Below are positions 51,182 to 59,553 of a stretch of 64,000 bases of DNA, one piece after another. The position numbers and the translations under genes are program-made. The first letter of the stretch is position 1, and the number at the start of each line of letters is the position of its first letter. The DNA lies in the NCBI GenBank assembly GCA_036725345.1, contig DAIMEJ010000009.1:62001-126000 (forward strand), read 5' to 3'. Origin of the DNA: JAPLJU01 sp036725345 (lineage in GTDB: Bacteria; Desulfobacterota; Syntrophia; Syntrophales; UBA2192). The notes beneath the pieces are model-generated. The model was not told the DNA's origin and did not search any database. It saw only the letters and a program-made list of their open reading frames with translations.

Positions 51182-51391
51182 TTAGAGTCGTTTGACCTCT
51201 GCCGCGGCCTGGCCCTTGTTGTCCTGCTTGATCGAGAACTCGACTCGATCGCCCTCCTTGAGACTCCTGAAACCGTCGCCAACAATGGCGGAGTAGTGCA
51301 CAAAAACATCCCCCCCCGACTCACGCGAGATGAAGCCATACCCCTTCTTGTTGTCAAACCACTTTACCGTCCCCACTTCTCGCTCGGCCAT
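51182..51391 (-). CDS. Cold-shock-domain protein
   Basis: A 69-residue CspA-family single-strand nucleic-acid-binding protein. RNP1 (KGYGFI) and RNP2 (VFVHYSAI) are intact, with the opening VGTVKWFDNKKGYGF. It lies between rpmA and obgE, with terminators on both sides. A CCGCCCGGGCGG palindrome (51444-51455) sits in its leader. It is not clear whether it is cold-induced. Confidence 0.96.
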   Translation of the reverse strand: MAEREVGTVKWFDNKKGYGFISRESGGDVFVHYSAIVGDGFRSLKEGDRVEFSIKQDNKGQAAAEVKRL

Positions 51392-51469
51392 AATAAAAAC
51401 TCCTCCTTTTCATGGAAAAAATCGCCCGGTCCCGAATTCCGCCCGGGCGGCGTCGACGATATGCCTATA

Positions 51470-51530
51470 AAGAAAAAAAGCATAAAAAAGGGCGTTCATC
51501 AACCATGCTTCGCATGGGATAAACACCCTT
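51470..51530 (-). terminator. Intrinsic terminator of rplU-rpmA
   Basis: On the minus strand a long imperfect stem (AGGG..GTTTATCCCATGC against GCATGG..GATGAACGCCCT) with a 3-base loop is followed by TTTTTTATGCTTTTTTT. It lies after rpmA and before the csp leader. Confidence 0.8.
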
Positions 51531-51616
51531 TATATCCGGATATGCCTGAGCTTTGTGACGACACGTGCCGAGAATCTTTGCTGAACGAATTTAGAGCCGA
51601 GAACGAAAATCCTTTT

Positions 51617-51871
51617 TCAGGATGCGTAAACGCTGACCTTCTTCCGGTCTTTGCCCATCCTCTCGTATTTCACGACCCCGTCGATCTTGGAAAAAAGCGT
51701 ATAGTCTTTTCCAAGCCCCACGTTCCTGCCGGGATGAATCCTGGTTCCAAGCTGACGAACGATGATCGCGCCGGCCAGAACCTCCTGGCCGCTGAATACC
51801 TTCACGCCCCGGCGCTGGGCGTTGCTGTCCCTGCCGTTGCGGGTACTTCCCTGTCCTTTCTTGTGAGCCAT
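51617..51871 (-). CDS. rpmA: 50S ribosomal protein L27
   Basis: L27 (84 aa) reaches into the peptidyl-transferase centre with its N-terminus. MAHKKGQGSTRNGRDS and the RGVKVFSGQEVLAGAIIVRQLGT-type core are typical. It follows rplU by 12 bases. Confidence 0.97.
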   Translation of the reverse strand: MAHKKGQGSTRNGRDSNAQRRGVKVFSGQEVLAGAIIVRQLGTRIHPGRNVGLGKDYTLFSKIDGVVKYERMGKDRKKVSVYAS

Positions 51872-51883
51872 CGGATCCTCCGA

Positions 51884-52195
51884 TTACACCGAGATTTCCT
51901 TGATCTTGACACGGGTCAATTCCTGGCGGTGGCCCCGTTTCTTTCGAAAGCCTTTTCTCTTTTTCATCTTGAAGACCGTGAGCTTGGGGCCCTTTGTCTG
52001 GGCGATGATCTCCCCGACCACTTTCGCCTGTTTCACAAAAGGTTTTCCGACTTCGGTCGCCTCACCCGTTGAAACCAGAAGGACCTCATCAAAAAGGACC
52101 TCCGTACCCGCCTGGCCCTCGATTTTCTCGACTTTCAGGAAATCGCCCTCGGATACCTTGTACTGTTTACCACCCGTCTTGATCACGGCGTACAT
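51884..52195 (-). CDS. rplU: 50S ribosomal protein L21
   Basis: L21 (103 aa), binding 23S rRNA near L20. The start MYAVIKTGGKQYKVSEGD is the family consensus; six upstream codons in frame are leader. The basic tail KKRKGFRKKRGHRQELT is typical. It has a near-consensus promoter 36 bases upstream. Confidence 0.97.
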   Translation of the reverse strand: MYAVIKTGGKQYKVSEGDFLKVEKIEGQAGTEVLFDEVLLVSTGEATEVGKPFVKQAKVVGEIIAQTKGPKLTVFKMKKRKGFRKKRGHRQELTRVKIKEISV

Positions 52196-52230
52196 GACAC
52201 GCGTCCTCTTCATGGGAATCGAAAGCTCGA

Positions 52231-52258
52231 ATTATAGAAAATTATTTCGATTTGTCAA
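52231..52258 (-). promoter_or_regulatory. Strong sigma-70 promoter of rplU-rpmA
   Basis: On the minus strand a perfect TTGACA (52258-52253), a 16-base spacer and a perfect TATAAT (52236-52231). The -35 overlaps the stop codon of the upstream radical-SAM gene. Confidence 0.85.
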
Positions 52259-54753
52259 CAGATTTTATCGCCAAAGAGGGTCCTCTTCTTGATCACCCGC
52301 AATCGTTTCGCCTCTTCCTCCTCAAAGCCGAGCACGCGGGTCAAGATCTCCAGCGGTCTGGCCGTACCTTCCTCCGTCTGCAGGAGAAGAAGAATGATTT
52401 TATGGACTTGCCGATCCACAACAAGCCGCCCCACACAGGGCCGTATATTCTTCCTGCGGACCCCCTCCTTTTCCCGGCGGGTTACTTCACACTCCTTTTT
52501 GCTGAGGAACTCGCCTATCCTTCCTTCGAGTTCGCGGGTGCGGTTGCCCGTGAGGGTTTCAGGCAGCGGGATCTCATATTCAAACCCTTTGATATTCTTT
52601 AGAAGTTCCCCATCACCCGGGCGGATCTCCCGGATGTCCTCAACGGAGAGACCGGAAGGAAGCCTCTCGTTCAACCTTTGGCGAAGCTTCCAGGGTTCGC
52701 CCGGAAGCGGCTCCTCGACCAGCAGGTCGGCGTGCTCCTCCAGACTCTCCATCCCCACGGCGGTGGCGTGACCGAAGGAAAGCCTGGGATGGGGGCGAAA
52801 ACCCTCGGAATAGGCAAGGGAGAGGCCGGTCTGCCTGATCGCCCGGATGAGGGCCGAGGCGACCTCCAGGTGTGAGAGAAACCTTGCTTCTCCCGCCTTC
52901 GAAAACTTGAGCCGCCATTTCACGCCCGCCGGCCCTTTCTTTTTTTGCGCCTTGTCCGGAGGTTCGAAGACCTCGTCCCCCGGCTTTTTCGCTTCGACGA
53001 TCCTGACGGACTCGAAATCACAGACACCGCAGGACTGACACTCCCCCGTCCGGCAATCCGCAGTGAGGGACCCCTCGCGTGACTTCTGATACTCCTTCAA
53101 GAGAAAATCTTCGGAAAGACCGCAATCCACCCGTGCCCACGGCAGGGGCTCGCCGGTCCCGCGCTCCCGAAGATAGTCCTCTGCCCGGATGCCAGTCTCC
53201 GCCAGGGCCTTCTGCCAGTCATCAAACCTGAAGGCGTCGCTCCAGCCGTCGAACCGGCATCCGAAACGATAGGCCCTTTCAACAACCGCGGCGAGCCGCT
53301 CATCTCCCCGCGAGAAGATGCCTTCCAGATGACTCATCCGGCCGTCGTGCCACTTGAGTGCGAGGTTCCGGTGGGTGATCCGTTTCTTGAAGAATCTCTG
53401 CTTATCCAGGATCTCTTCCAGATCCGACTGCCCGTGCCACTGGAAGGGCGTGTGGGGCTTGGGAACGAAGGTGGAGAGGGCGAGATTAACCAGCCTCTGG
53501 GATTTCCCCTCCCGGAGCACCTTGTAGGCGAGGTCCGCGATTCCCTCCAAGTCCTCTTCCCGCTCCCCCGGGATGCCGATCATGAAATAAAGCTTGACGG
53601 ACTTCCAGCCCCCCTCGAAGACGCGCCTTGCCGTTTGAAGGAGATCCTCCTCCGTATTACCCTTGTTGATGATATCCCTCAGCCGCTGGGTGCCGGCCTC
53701 GGGCGCCAGCGTAAAGCTGGTTTTCCTCACCTTTCTGATCTCCTCGATGAGCTTCCGGCTGAGCGTCTCCACGCGCAGTGAGGGAAGCCCGACGGCGACG
53801 CGACGGTCGTAGAACCGGTTCATGAAATCGGACAGAACGTATTCGATCCCGGAGTAATCGCCGGTGCTGAGCGACAGAAGGGAAATTTCATCGTAGCCCG
53901 TGGCGCAGAGCATTTCCTCGGCCATGACCCGCAACACGGAGGGAGAACGCTCCCGCACGGGCCGCCAGACCATTCCCGCCTGGCAGAACCGGCAGCCCCT
54001 CGTGCAACCCCGCGCGATTTCCAGGGTGGCCCTGTCGTGAATCGTGTTCATGAGAGGAACGAGCGGCTTGAGGGGGATCCGCCACGCGTCGAGATCCGTG
54101 ACGATTCTTTTTCTGATCCGTGCCTCCGAACCGCGCAGGGCCGGCACGTAGACCCCTTCCAGTTCGGAGAGCATCGTCAGAATCTTCCTGCGGTCGCCGC
54201 CTTTCTCCTTCCCTTCCCGGACGGCCCGGGCGATCTCCACGACGACCTCCTCGCCTTCGCCGATGACGACGGCATCGAAGAAAGGCGCCATGGGCGCGGG
54301 GTTGAAGGCGCAAGGTCCCCCGGCAATGATCAGGGGATCGCCTTCCCGCCGGTCCCCGGCCCGAAGCGGCACACCCCCCAGATCGAGCATGTTCAGGACG
54401 TTCGTGTAGGAGAGTTCATACTGGAGTGAAAAGCCGACAATGTCGAAGTTCCGGAGGGGCGTTCTCGACTCCAGCGAGGACAGCTGAAGCCCGGCCGTTC
54501 TCATGCGTCGCTCCATGTCCGGCCACGGCGCGTAAAATCGCTCCGCCACGATGTTGGGATCGCTGTTCAGGATGGCGTAGAGGATCTGGAGGCCCAGGTG
54601 GGACATGCCGACTTCGTAGGCATCGGGAAAGGCAAGCGCAAAGGCCAGCTGGCATTTTGCCCTGTCTTTGCGGACGGTGTTGACTTCCCCGCCGATGTAG
54701 CGACTCGGCTTTTCCACAAGGGAGAGGATCTCTTCAAAAGAGCTCGATGTCAT
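52255..54753 (-). CDS. Radical SAM fusion protein (TIGR03960/TIGR03936 type)
   Basis: An 832-residue protein. An N-terminal B12-binding-like region (to about 180) precedes the radical-SAM domain, with the cluster motif CTRGCRFC near residue 250. A linker holds four close cysteines, CRTGECQSCGVC near residues 566-577, which could ligate a metal or second Fe-S cluster. From about 611 comes the radical-SAM-linked DUF2344 domain (KWRLKFSKAGEARFLSHLE). The fusion is known as an uncharacterised family next to rplU; it has been linked by position to tRNA/rRNA-type modification, but the reaction is unknown. Its start overlaps the mdh stop (ATGA). Confidence 0.88.
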   Translation of the reverse strand: MTSSSFEEILSLVEKPSRYIGGEVNTVRKDRAKCQLAFALAFPDAYEVGMSHLGLQILYAILNSDPNIVAERFYAPWPDMERRMRTAGLQLSSLESRTPLRNFDIVGFSLQYELSYTNVLNMLDLGGVPLRAGDRREGDPLIIAGGPCAFNPAPMAPFFDAVVIGEGEEVVVEIARAVREGKEKGGDRRKILTMLSELEGVYVPALRGSEARIRKRIVTDLDAWRIPLKPLVPLMNTIHDRATLEIARGCTRGCRFCQAGMVWRPVRERSPSVLRVMAEEMLCATGYDEISLLSLSTGDYSGIEYVLSDFMNRFYDRRVAVGLPSLRVETLSRKLIEEIRKVRKTSFTLAPEAGTQRLRDIINKGNTEEDLLQTARRVFEGGWKSVKLYFMIGIPGEREEDLEGIADLAYKVLREGKSQRLVNLALSTFVPKPHTPFQWHGQSDLEEILDKQRFFKKRITHRNLALKWHDGRMSHLEGIFSRGDERLAAVVERAYRFGCRFDGWSDAFRFDDWQKALAETGIRAEDYLRERGTGEPLPWARVDCGLSEDFLLKEYQKSREGSLTADCRTGECQSCGVCDFESVRIVEAKKPGDEVFEPPDKAQKKKGPAGVKWRLKFSKAGEARFLSHLEVASALIRAIRQTGLSLAYSEGFRPHPRLSFGHATAVGMESLEEHADLLVEEPLPGEPWKLRQRLNERLPSGLSVEDIREIRPGDGELLKNIKGFEYEIPLPETLTGNRTRELEGRIGEFLSKKECEVTRREKEGVRRKNIRPCVGRLVVDRQVHKIILLLLQTEEGTARPLEILTRVLGFEEEEAKRLRVIKKRTLFGDKIC

Positions 54754-55682
54754 GTGACGCGAAGTTCGTTGAATGTTTTTTCCACGCGTTCGGCCGATCG
54801 GCGCAGGGCATCGCGTTCTTCCGCCGTCAGCTCGATTTCATACCTGTCTTCGACGCCGCCCGCGCCCAGTTTGACCGGTATGCCGATGAAGCAACCCCGT
54901 ATGCCGTACTGGCCGTCGAGGTACGTGGATGCCGGCACGACCCGTTTGCTGTCCCGGAGAATGGCTTCGACCATGACGAAAACGGCGGCGGACGGGGCAT
55001 GAAAGGCGCTTCCCGTCTTCAAAAGACCGATAATCTCCGCCCCCCCGTACCTGGTCCGCTCGATGATGGCCTGATGCCGCTCCGGCTTCACGAGCTGACC
55101 CACCGGAACCCCTTTCAGGGTCGTGCGGCGACCCACGGGCACCATGCTGTCTCCATGCCCGCCCAGGACCAGCGCTTCTATTTCTCTCGGCGCCACCCCA
55201 AGCTCCTCGGCCAGGAAGAGCTGGTATCGGGCCGAGTCCAGAACACCCCCCATGCCGACGACCCGATGGGCGGGGAAACCGGAGACCTTCCAGGCGAGCT
55301 GGGTCATCACATCGACAGGGTTTGTGACCATGAGCAGAATGCATTCCGGCGCGTAGGTTTTGACCCTTTCCGTGACGGATTGGATGATCTTTCCGTTTTT
55401 GGCGGCGAGTTCCTCCCGGCTCATTCCGGGCAGTCTGGCAAAACCCGCGGTGACCACGACGATCCGGGATCCCCGGATCTCCGAAAAATCATTGGTCCCC
55501 GTGATCTTGACGTCAAAGCCCTCGATTCCCGCGGACTGGGCGATATCCAGAGCTTTTCCCTGTGGCATCCCTTCAACGATGTCCACCAGAACGACGTGCG
55601 CAAGATCATGCTCCACGATTCTCTGGGCTGTCATCGTACCGACAAAACCTGCGCCGACCACGGACACTTTGGGGATGTTCAT
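54750..55682 (-). CDS. mdh: Malate dehydrogenase (LDH-like)
   Basis: NAD-linked malate/oxaloacetate enzyme (310 aa). VVGAGFVGTMTAQ binds NAD, the substrate loop has GFARLPGMSRE with Arg as in malate-specific members, and the catalytic His is in GGHGDSMVP. The start MNIPKVSVVG has AGGAG 6 bases before it; the frame is open about 90 codons upstream without MDH-like sequence. It is the first gene of a unit with the radical-SAM gene. Confidence 0.95.
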   Translation of the reverse strand: MNIPKVSVVGAGFVGTMTAQRIVEHDLAHVVLVDIVEGMPQGKALDIAQSAGIEGFDVKITGTNDFSEIRGSRIVVVTAGFARLPGMSREELAAKNGKIIQSVTERVKTYAPECILLMVTNPVDVMTQLAWKVSGFPAHRVVGMGGVLDSARYQLFLAEELGVAPREIEALVLGGHGDSMVPVGRRTTLKGVPVGQLVKPERHQAIIERTRYGGAEIIGLLKTGSAFHAPSAAVFVMVEAILRDSKRVVPASTYLDGQYGIRGCFIGIPVKLGAGGVEDRYEIELTAEERDALRRSAERVEKTFNELRVT

Positions 55683-55743
55683 GTGAGACTCCTGCTGATG
55701 GATGGACGGCCGTCCGCACGCACCGGGTTGGACGGCGCGGCCG

Positions 55744-56151
55744 CTATTCACCGGTGTTTTCCGTCTTCTGCTCCGGCAGAAGACCATACTTCCAGGGGTT
55801 TTTCCGGATGTCCCCGTACTTCGAAAGAACAAACCTGCGGGGGAAATGGGGCTTCGAAATGTAGGGAAGCGCGTCTTTCCTGAAGTGATCCTCGAATTCC
55901 CTGAAGACCTTTTCACGATCCCGGAGGGGAACAAAGGTCCTCTCATTCGAGTGCTCAAAAAGGACTTCCGTCCCGAAGATGTTCGTGGTCATCTCGTAAT
56001 GCTCCCGCCGGTCGAAATACGCCTCCTTGACCTCCACCTGGACCCTCGCGAGGAAGACAACCTTCACCATGTCCTGCGCGACGGGGCGGGATCGGTCATA
56101 AACCTCTACGGTCAACCTGTTCGGCAGGATGATCTCCTCAACAAGTTTCAT
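55744..56151 (-). CDS. Conserved-looking hypothetical protein
   Basis: A 135-residue soluble protein starting MKLVEEIILPNRLTVEVYD. It has no signal peptide, membrane span or cysteine motif; it is rich in charged and aromatic residues (VKEAYFDRREHYEMTTNIFG, YISKPHFPRRFVLSKYG). Codon use resembles its neighbours. GGAGG sites lie just before the ATG; the frame extends 25 codons further. It lies 61 bases before mdh on the same strand. No family is recognised. Confidence 0.6.
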   Translation of the reverse strand: MKLVEEIILPNRLTVEVYDRSRPVAQDMVKVVFLARVQVEVKEAYFDRREHYEMTTNIFGTEVLFEHSNERTFVPLRDREKVFREFEDHFRKDALPYISKPHFPRRFVLSKYGDIRKNPWKYGLLPEQKTENTGE

Positions 56152-56244
56152 TCCTCCGAGTCCCTCCGGCGTTATTCGTATCGGGGATGTACGACCGTTA
56201 CGGCGGTGAGCCTCCAGAGCCTCCATCCCGGCAAGCCTTTCCGC

Positions 56245-56274
56245 TTGACGCCCAAGCTTGTTAAAGCCTATACT
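56245..56274 (+). promoter_or_regulatory. Probable promoter of purU
   Basis: TTGACG (56245-56250), an 18-base spacer and TATACT (56269-56274, 5 of 6), 67 bases before purU. Confidence 0.6.
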
Positions 56275-56341
56275 TATTTTTTGCCGAAAAATAGGGTTTT
56301 GTGTTTAACACATTTGCAAGGGAATTTGAAGGGATAAGAAA

Positions 56342-57196
56342 ATGGAAAGCCACAATGCGATCCTCCTTCTCACCTGTCCCGACAAGAAAGGCATCGTGGC
56401 ATCGGTGTCCAACTTCATCTTCAACCACAACGGGAACATCGTCCACGCCGCCCAGCACACGGCCGAGGACCAGATCTTTTTTATGCGAATCGAGTGGGAG
56501 TTGAACGGCTTCGACATTCCGAGGGATGAGATCGGCGCGGCCTTCGAGACCCTTGCCCGGCGGTTCGACATGAAATGGGATCTTCATTTCACCGACAGAG
56601 TGGCGCGGATGGCCATTTTCGTCTCCCGGCACCTTTACAGTTTCTATGACCTCGTGTTTCGCCACCGGATGGGGGAATTCAAGGCTGAGATCCCGCTGGT
56701 CATCAGCAATCACCTGGACGCGAAACCCCTGGCGGAGAGCTTCGGCCTGCCTTTCCGTCATTATCCGATCACCCCGGATAACAAGGCGGAGCAGGAGACC
56801 CGGGAACTGGAAGAAATGCAGAGACACAGGGTTGATCTGATCGTCCTCGCCCGTTACATGCAGGTCCTGACGGGCCGCTTCATCGATCTGTACCCCAATC
56901 GAATCATCAACATCCACCACTCCTTCCTCCCGGCCTTTGCCGGGGGCAAACCTTACCAGCAGGCCTATGACCGGGGCGTGAAGATCATCGGGGCGACGAG
57001 CCATTATGTTACGGAGTCCCTCGACGACGGCCCCATCATCGTCCAGGACATCATCCGGACCTCCCACCGGGATACCGTGGAAGACATGAAGATGAAAGGG
57101 AAAGACATTGAGCGGATGGTCCTGGCCAAGGCGGTGAAACTTCACCTGGAGCACCGGATCCTCGTTCACGGCTCAAAGACCATCGTGCTGGAGTAG
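56342..57196 (+). CDS. purU: Formyltetrahydrofolate deformylase
   Basis: Hydrolyses 10-formyl-THF to THF and formate (284 aa), balancing the C1 pool. An N-terminal ACT domain (LLTCPDKKGIVASVSNFIFN) is followed by the formyltransferase fold, with catalytic Asn/His/Asp in SNHLDA, INIHHSFLPAF and ESLDDGPII. It has its own promoter and a divergent neighbour. Confidence 0.95.
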   Translation: MESHNAILLLTCPDKKGIVASVSNFIFNHNGNIVHAAQHTAEDQIFFMRIEWELNGFDIPRDEIGAAFETLARRFDMKWDLHFTDRVARMAIFVSRHLYSFYDLVFRHRMGEFKAEIPLVISNHLDAKPLAESFGLPFRHYPITPDNKAEQETRELEEMQRHRVDLIVLARYMQVLTGRFIDLYPNRIINIHHSFLPAFAGGKPYQQAYDRGVKIIGATSHYVTESLDDGPIIVQDIIRTSHRDTVEDMKMKGKDIERMVLAKAVKLHLEHRILVHGSKTIVLE

Positions 57197-57265
57197 AAAA
57201 GGGGCCGCTTCCTCCGGTGGCCCCGGTCGATGTGCGGCCGGGAAGCCATTTTTTCCGAGCAGGCT

Positions 57266-58078
57266 ATGGAAAAGGAATTCATTCATCTCTGCCAGCCCGA
57301 CGAAAAGAAATCCTGCGCCGCCTGCTGCGGGTTATACAACTACGCCGACAGCCGGAAGGAAGCCCTCCGGAAACGCCTGGAGCGGCGCACCCGGCTCTTC
57401 CAAGAGATCGTCCGGGGGCGAGCCGACCTGTCGTCCTTCTCGCAGAAGGTGAGGCAGGAAGAAGATCAAGCCAGGCTCTACGAGGTCATATACTGTTGCG
57501 AGTACCTGGGGTTTCTCGACGCCGACGGAACGAAGGTCGGCTGTCTCCTCCATCCCCGCCGCAACGGCGGCGATGACCTGCGGGGCGTGTCCTTCTACGG
57601 GAGGGAACTGTGCGACGGTCATTTCTGCCCGAGCTACCACTACATCTCCGGGGAAGAGAAACGGGCCCTCATCGAGGTCATCGATGACTGGTACCTCTTT
57701 GGACTCGTCGTGACCGACATCGATCTCGTCAAAGAGTATTTCCGGCTGGTCAGCGAGGCCGTCGGCGAGATGCCCTCTCACCGCCGTTTCAGGGAGCCCC
57801 GGCTCCGGGACATCGCCTTTCGTTTCTTCCGGCTGAAGGTTGACTGGCCCTTCCGCTCGCCCGACGCCAATCGTTTCGGCAAGTACTACTTCGACGGCTC
57901 GCAGTACATGATTCGCTACATCGACTACGAATCCCTGGGCTGTGAAAAATCCAGATTTGACCGTATTTTCATGAGCCTGTCCTCTGTTTTCCAGGACGGA
58001 AAAGCGCTCCGGGAGGCTGAAAAAATCATCGAGGGGAACCTCCTGGAATTCACCGGCGTCTACACTGGAAAGCATTGA
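57266..58078 (+). CDS. Cysteine-rich hypothetical protein (probable metal-binding)
   Basis: A 270-residue protein with nine cysteines in its first half: C9, C17, C20, C21 (CAACC), C77, C78, C93, C116 and C121 (CDGHFC). The spacing is like metal or Fe-S binding CxxCC-type proteins. The second half is alpha-helical, with FRFFRLKVDWPF. The start MEKEFIHLC is chosen; 12 upstream codons are possible. There is no signal peptide. It lies between purU and hpt. Function unknown. Confidence 0.7.
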   Translation: MEKEFIHLCQPDEKKSCAACCGLYNYADSRKEALRKRLERRTRLFQEIVRGRADLSSFSQKVRQEEDQARLYEVIYCCEYLGFLDADGTKVGCLLHPRRNGGDDLRGVSFYGRELCDGHFCPSYHYISGEEKRALIEVIDDWYLFGLVVTDIDLVKEYFRLVSEAVGEMPSHRRFREPRLRDIAFRFFRLKVDWPFRSPDANRFGKYYFDGSQYMIRYIDYESLGCEKSRFDRIFMSLSSVFQDGKALREAEKIIEGNLLEFTGVYTGKH

Positions 58079-58084
58079 TTTCAA

Positions 58085-58113
58085 TTGACAATCTTTCGCC
58101 TCTTGGGTAGTGT
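58085..58113 (+). promoter_or_regulatory. Possible promoter of the hpt unit
   Basis: TTGACA (58085-58090), 17 bases, then TAGTGT (58108-58113), 22 bases before hpt. The -10 match is weak. Confidence 0.45.
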
Positions 58114-58135
58114 GACGCCTTAAGAGGTTTGAGCG

Positions 58136-58660
58136 GTGGAGAAATACAGGAAAAGGATCCTCTACAGCAGGGACGTCATCGACCAGCGCGTGAAGGCACT
58201 GGCCGGGCAAGTCTCCAGGGACTTCAGCGGGAAAGATCTCATCGTGGTGGGGGTGCTCAAGGGCTCCTTCATATTCATGGCCGATCTCATACGGGCCATG
58301 ACAATCCCCTGCACGATCGACTTCATCCGTCTGGCCAGTTACGGTTCCGCCACCGTCAGCTCGGGAAAGGTCCGGATCACGAAGGACATCGAAACACCCA
58401 TTACGGGCAGGGATGTCCTGGTCGTGGAGGACATCATTGATACAGGCCTGACGCTGGCCTTTCTGAAGGAAAAATTGCTGGAGCGGAATCCACGAACGCT
58501 GAGGTTCTGCACCCTGATCGACAAGAAACACCGGCGGGAAGTGGCGTTTCAATCCGATTACGTGGGCTTTGACCTTGATCAGGGATTCGTCGTGGGATAC
58601 GGACTGGACTTCGACGAAAAGGCCCGTTATCTCCCTGATGTTTACGTTCTGGAAGAATGA
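58136..58660 (+). CDS. hpt: Hypoxanthine phosphoribosyltransferase
   Basis: Purine-salvage enzyme forming IMP/GMP (174 aa). The PRPP motif VVEDIIDTGLTL and the N-terminal GVLKGSFIFMADL are present. The start is GTG with AAGAGG 8 bases upstream. Its stop overlaps the next gene (ATGA). Confidence 0.95.
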   Translation: MEKYRKRILYSRDVIDQRVKALAGQVSRDFSGKDLIVVGVLKGSFIFMADLIRAMTIPCTIDFIRLASYGSATVSSGKVRITKDIETPITGRDVLVVEDIIDTGLTLAFLKEKLLERNPRTLRFCTLIDKKHRREVAFQSDYVGFDLDQGFVVGYGLDFDEKARYLPDVYVLEE

Positions 58661-59553
58661 AAAGAGGGGGCTTTATGATCATCCAGTGCAAGGAATGCGG
58701 CACCAAATACCGGTTTGATGAAACCCAGATAGGCGAGGAGGGCGTCTGGGTCCGATGTAACCGCTGCGGTCATGTTTTCCGCGAAAGACAAGCGGCGGAT
58801 GAGAAGAGCATCAACCTCGATCAGATCGTCGCCGAGACGGTGAGGCAAGAACCCCCGCCGGCAGATGAACAAAGGCACGACGCCGTAGTCGAGGAAGCGG
58901 CGCCCCCCGCGGAAGAGAAAAAACCGGAAGAACCCCCGTCTGCAGAGCCGGGAGAGGTGACCTTCCCCCGAGCGAAAAAGCGGCAGGCCTGGACACCGGT
59001 CCGGATCGGACTCTACCTGGCCATGCTGGTCCTCGTCCTGGGGGGTGTCTATCTTTACCTTTTTCCGCAGATCGGGGAGCAGGTCCTGAATCTCTTCTAC
59101 AGCAAAACCCCGGAACAGGCGATTCAGCCTGAGAAAAAAACCCCGCCGCCCGCCCAGGCGGGAGGCATCAATTTCTCGGAGGTGAGGGAACGGTTTCTCA
59201 AGAACCTGATCGTCGGGGGTGATATCCTGGTCATTCAGGGAACGGCCGTGAACGACTTTGACTATTCCGTGTCCAATATCAAGGTCAAGGGGAAGATCCT
59301 GGACAACGCCGGCAAAGTCTTGGGGGAAACCGAGGTGTATGCCGGGAATATCCTCACGGACGATGAACTCGTGAAGCTCACCGACAAGGAAATCACGGAT
59401 GACCTTTCAAAGCCGGAAGGGTCGGACGTCTCGAACGTGAGCATCGCACCGAAAGGGAAGGTCCCCTTCATGGTCACCTTCATCAACCCGCCGAAGGAAG
59501 TGGATGAGTTCATTATCGAGCTGGTCGGTTTCGAGCGCCCCACGGGCGGATGA
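58657..59553 (+). CDS. Zinc-ribbon membrane protein with DUF3426-like domain
   Basis: A 298-residue protein. The N-terminus is an MJ0042-type zinc ribbon (CKECGTKY...CNRCGHVFRE, CxxC-x19-CxxC). A Pro/Glu-rich linker leads to a membrane segment (about 111-133) and an extracytoplasmic DUF3426-like beta domain (DILVIQGTAVNDFDYSVSNIKV). The role is unknown; the family is common near metabolic genes in Deltaproteobacteria. It overlaps hpt and the MetH activation gene by ATGA. Confidence 0.8.
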   Translation: MKRGGFMIIQCKECGTKYRFDETQIGEEGVWVRCNRCGHVFRERQAADEKSINLDQIVAETVRQEPPPADEQRHDAVVEEAAPPAEEKKPEEPPSAEPGEVTFPRAKKRQAWTPVRIGLYLAMLVLVLGGVYLYLFPQIGEQVLNLFYSKTPEQAIQPEKKTPPPAQAGGINFSEVRERFLKNLIVGGDILVIQGTAVNDFDYSVSNIKVKGKILDNAGKVLGETEVYAGNILTDDELVKLTDKEITDDLSKPEGSDVSNVSIAPKGKVPFMVTFINPPKEVDEFIIELVGFERPTGG

